Assembly (NCBI RefSeq): GCF_037076425.1
Contig: NZ_AP028127.1
Span: forward strand, 1,866,501 to 1,930,500
Direction of reading: 5' to 3'
DNA length: 64,000 nucleotides
From: Turicibacter faecis
GTDB lineage: Bacteria > Bacillota_I > Bacilli_A > MOL361 > Turicibacteraceae
Position numbers and translations under genes: made by a program. Below the pieces are notes generated by a model. The model was not told where the DNA came from. It saw only the letters and a program-made list of their open reading frames with translations, and ran no database searches. Shown in pieces: positions 62,688 through 64,000 of the stretch. Within the stretch, counting starts at the first letter, position 1; each line of letters begins with the position of its first letter.

Positions 62688-64000
62688 TTAATATAGACGT
62701 AACGTTTCTCCAGGATAAATTAAGTTCGGATTTTGGATGCCATTTAATCTCGCTAACGCATTTGCACTCGTTCCATAGCGAGCCGCAATTCCGGATAACG
62801 TATCTCCACTTCGTACCGTATACGTTCCTTGTCCGCTTGCTGTTGCACCAGAATTAGATCCTCCTGATACTGCTGCTGTTCCGCTAATTTTTAGCACTTC
62901 ACCTGCATAAATTAAGTTCGGATTTTGGATGCCATTCAATCTCGCTAACGCATTTGCACTCGTTCCATAGCGAGCAGCGATTCCGGATAACGTATCTCCA
63001 CTTCGTACCGTGTATGTTCCTTGACTAGTGGCTGTTACATTAGAATTAGATCCTCCTGATACTGCTGCTGTTCCGCTAATTTTTAACACTTCACCTGGAT
63101 AAATTAAGTTCGGATTTTGGATGCTGTTTGATCTCGCTAATGCATTCACGCTAGTTCCATAACGAGCGGCAATTCCCGATAACGTATCCCCACTTCGAAC
63201 CGTGTATGTTCCTTGACTAGTGGCTGTTGCATTAGAATAAGATCCACCTGATACAGCTGCGGTTCCACTTATTTTTAAGACTTCACCTGGATAAATTAAG
63301 TTCGGATTTTGAATGCCGTTTAATCTCGCTAATGCATTCACGCTAGTTCCATAACGAGCGGCAATTCCCGATAACGTATCCCCACTTCGAACCGTGTATG
63401 TTTCTTGACTAGTGGCTGTTGCATTAGAATAAGATCCACCTGATACAGCTGCGGTTCCACTTATTTTTAAGACTTCACCTGGATAAATTAAGTTCGGATT
63501 TTGAATGCCGTTTAATCTCGCTAATGCATTCACGCTAGTTCCATAACGAGCGGCAATCTCTGATAAGGTGTCACCCGACTGTACGGTATAGCTTCCTTGT
63601 CCAGATGTTGTTGAACCTGAATGAGTTCCACCTGATACAGACGCGGCTCCTCTTATTTTCAATACCTCACCTGGATAAATCAAGTTCGGATTTTGAATGC
63701 CATTTAATCTGACTAATTCATTCACAGTCGTTCCATAGCGAGCGGCAATTTCCGATAACGTATCGCCTGACTGTACCGTGTACGTTCCAACATCGGTTGG
63801 TGAAGAACTTGGAACTTGTGGTCTTGCATGATCAGGGACTGTCGGAATTCCACCTTGATCAGATAAGAAAATATCCGCTGTATAGTAATCTAAATCGACC
63901 GAGCTTCCATAAATTCCAGGAACCCTTCCAGATTCACTATACTGAAACCCTACCCACTCTGTCCACTTTCCATTATTCCGTGGCTGACTCACACCATACT
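62688..64000 (-). CDS. GH25-type lysozyme C-terminus with six LysM repeats (5' end outside window)
   Basis: The frame is open to the window edge; a GTG at 63992 is not the real start. The first readable residues, [18 protein letters not shown] followed by SSVDLDYY, match the last strand of GH25 (N,O-diacetyl) muramidases (W-QYS-G-VPGI-G-VDLD). A short Pro/Ser linker leads to six LysM domains, each YTV(Q/R)SGDTLS(E/G)[28 protein letters not shown]..., with Ser/Gly/Thr-rich linkers ([16 protein letters not shown]). LysM binds peptidoglycan, so this is a secreted wall-cutting enzyme or endolysin-like autolysin. The last repeat ends the protein at LRLY. Confidence 0.85.
   Translation of the reverse strand, partial: YGVSQPRNNGKWTEWVGFQYSESGRVPGIYGSSVDLDYYTADIFLSDQGGIPTVPDHARPQVPSSSPTDVGTYTVQSGDTLSEIAARYGTTVNELVRLNGIQNPNLIYPGEVLKIRGAASVSGGTHSGSTTSGQGSYTVQSGDTLSEIAARYGTSVNALARLNGIQNPNLIYPGEVLKISGTAAVSGGSYSNATATSQETYTVRSGDTLSGIAARYGTSVNALARLNGIQNPNLIYPGEVLKISGTAAVSGGSYSNATATSQGTYTVRSGDTLSGIAARYGTSVNALARSNSIQNPNLIYPGEVLKISGTAAVSGGSNSNVTATSQGTYTVRSGDTLSGIAARYGTSANALARLNGIQNPNLIYAGEVLKISGTAAVSGGSNSGATASGQGTYTVRSGDTLSGIAARYGTSANALARLNGIQNPNLIYPGETLRLY
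62697..63790 (-). repeat. Six tandem 192-bp LysM-coding repeats
   Basis: The marker word for the Leu-Ile-Tyr-Pro codons (ggataaat or gcataaat) recurs at 62713, 62905, 63097, 63289, 63481 and 63673, an exact 192-bp (64-codon) period. Units 3 and 4 are almost identical, while units 1 and 2 of the protein use Gln for Arg after TV. Confidence 0.9.

Noticed and set aside
62697..63790. Regular 192-bp repeats as a CRISPR-like or satellite array
   Set aside because: The period is a multiple of three, and the repeats encode LysM domains in one open frame.

Overview
The window is from a low-G+C Gram-positive bacterium (Bacillota). Supporting this are a sortase with its cell-wall substrate, an LCP protein, an LTA-synthase-type enzyme, split CpsC/CpsD tyrosine-kinase modules, strong AGGAGG ribosome sites with frequent TTG/GTG starts, and TATAAT promoters. 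An Erysipelotrichia/Turicibacter-like gut organism is my best guess, but nothing here proves the genus. Almost every gene lies on the minus strand, so operons read from high to low coordinates.

Layout, left to right. 1-570: right end of an ISL3-family insertion sequence. 593-2898: a three-gene sortase operon (substrate, sortase, membrane protein). 3058-3515: decayed ISL3-like transposase. 3575-12591: polysaccharide locus 1 (CpsC, CpsD, priming sugar transferase, three glycosyltransferases, EpsG/Wzy-type polymerase, pyruvyl-transferase-like protein, Wzx flippase); its distal part, 3575-9113, is strikingly AT-rich. 13078-17407: an overlapping four-gene operon matching PglF-C-D-E, i.e. synthesis of UDP-diacetylbacillosamine and its transfer to undecaprenyl phosphate. 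17664-18572: a TPR lipoprotein. 18756-39098: polysaccharide locus 2, about 20 kb, reading CpsC, CpsD, eight glycosyltransferases, acetyltransferase, EpsG/Wzy-type polymerase, pyruvyl-transferase-like protein, Wzx, a large membrane protein and three acyltransferase-3 genes (one broken by a nonsense codon). 39278-42008: a mini-operon of GtrB-like glycosyltransferase, beta-propeller protein and metallophosphoesterase. 42248-43228: an unrecognised plus-strand gene made of two repeats. 43510-50832: glucosaminidase surface protein, LTA-synthase-type enzyme, small tail-anchored protein, DedA. 51061-53350: mobile DNA (IS30 beside an IS3 remnant, and an Rpn-type nuclease). 53417-62282: LCP protein, TPR protein, and a GHKL/LytTR two-component system bracketed by two paralogous TPR proteins with degenerate GGDEF domains. 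62688-64000: the 3' part of a GH25-type lysozyme with six LysM repeats.

Together the genes describe building, exporting, modifying and anchoring surface polysaccharides. Locus 1 has its own priming transferase. Locus 2 has none, so it may use the PglC product. LCP, LTA-synthase-like, sortase and two murein hydrolases act on the same envelope. Both CpsCD modules are followed by an intrinsic hairpin before the glycosyltransferase genes, and two promoters share an identical palindrome-plus-TATAAT arrangement, suggesting common control. No tRNA, rRNA or CRISPR array was seen.
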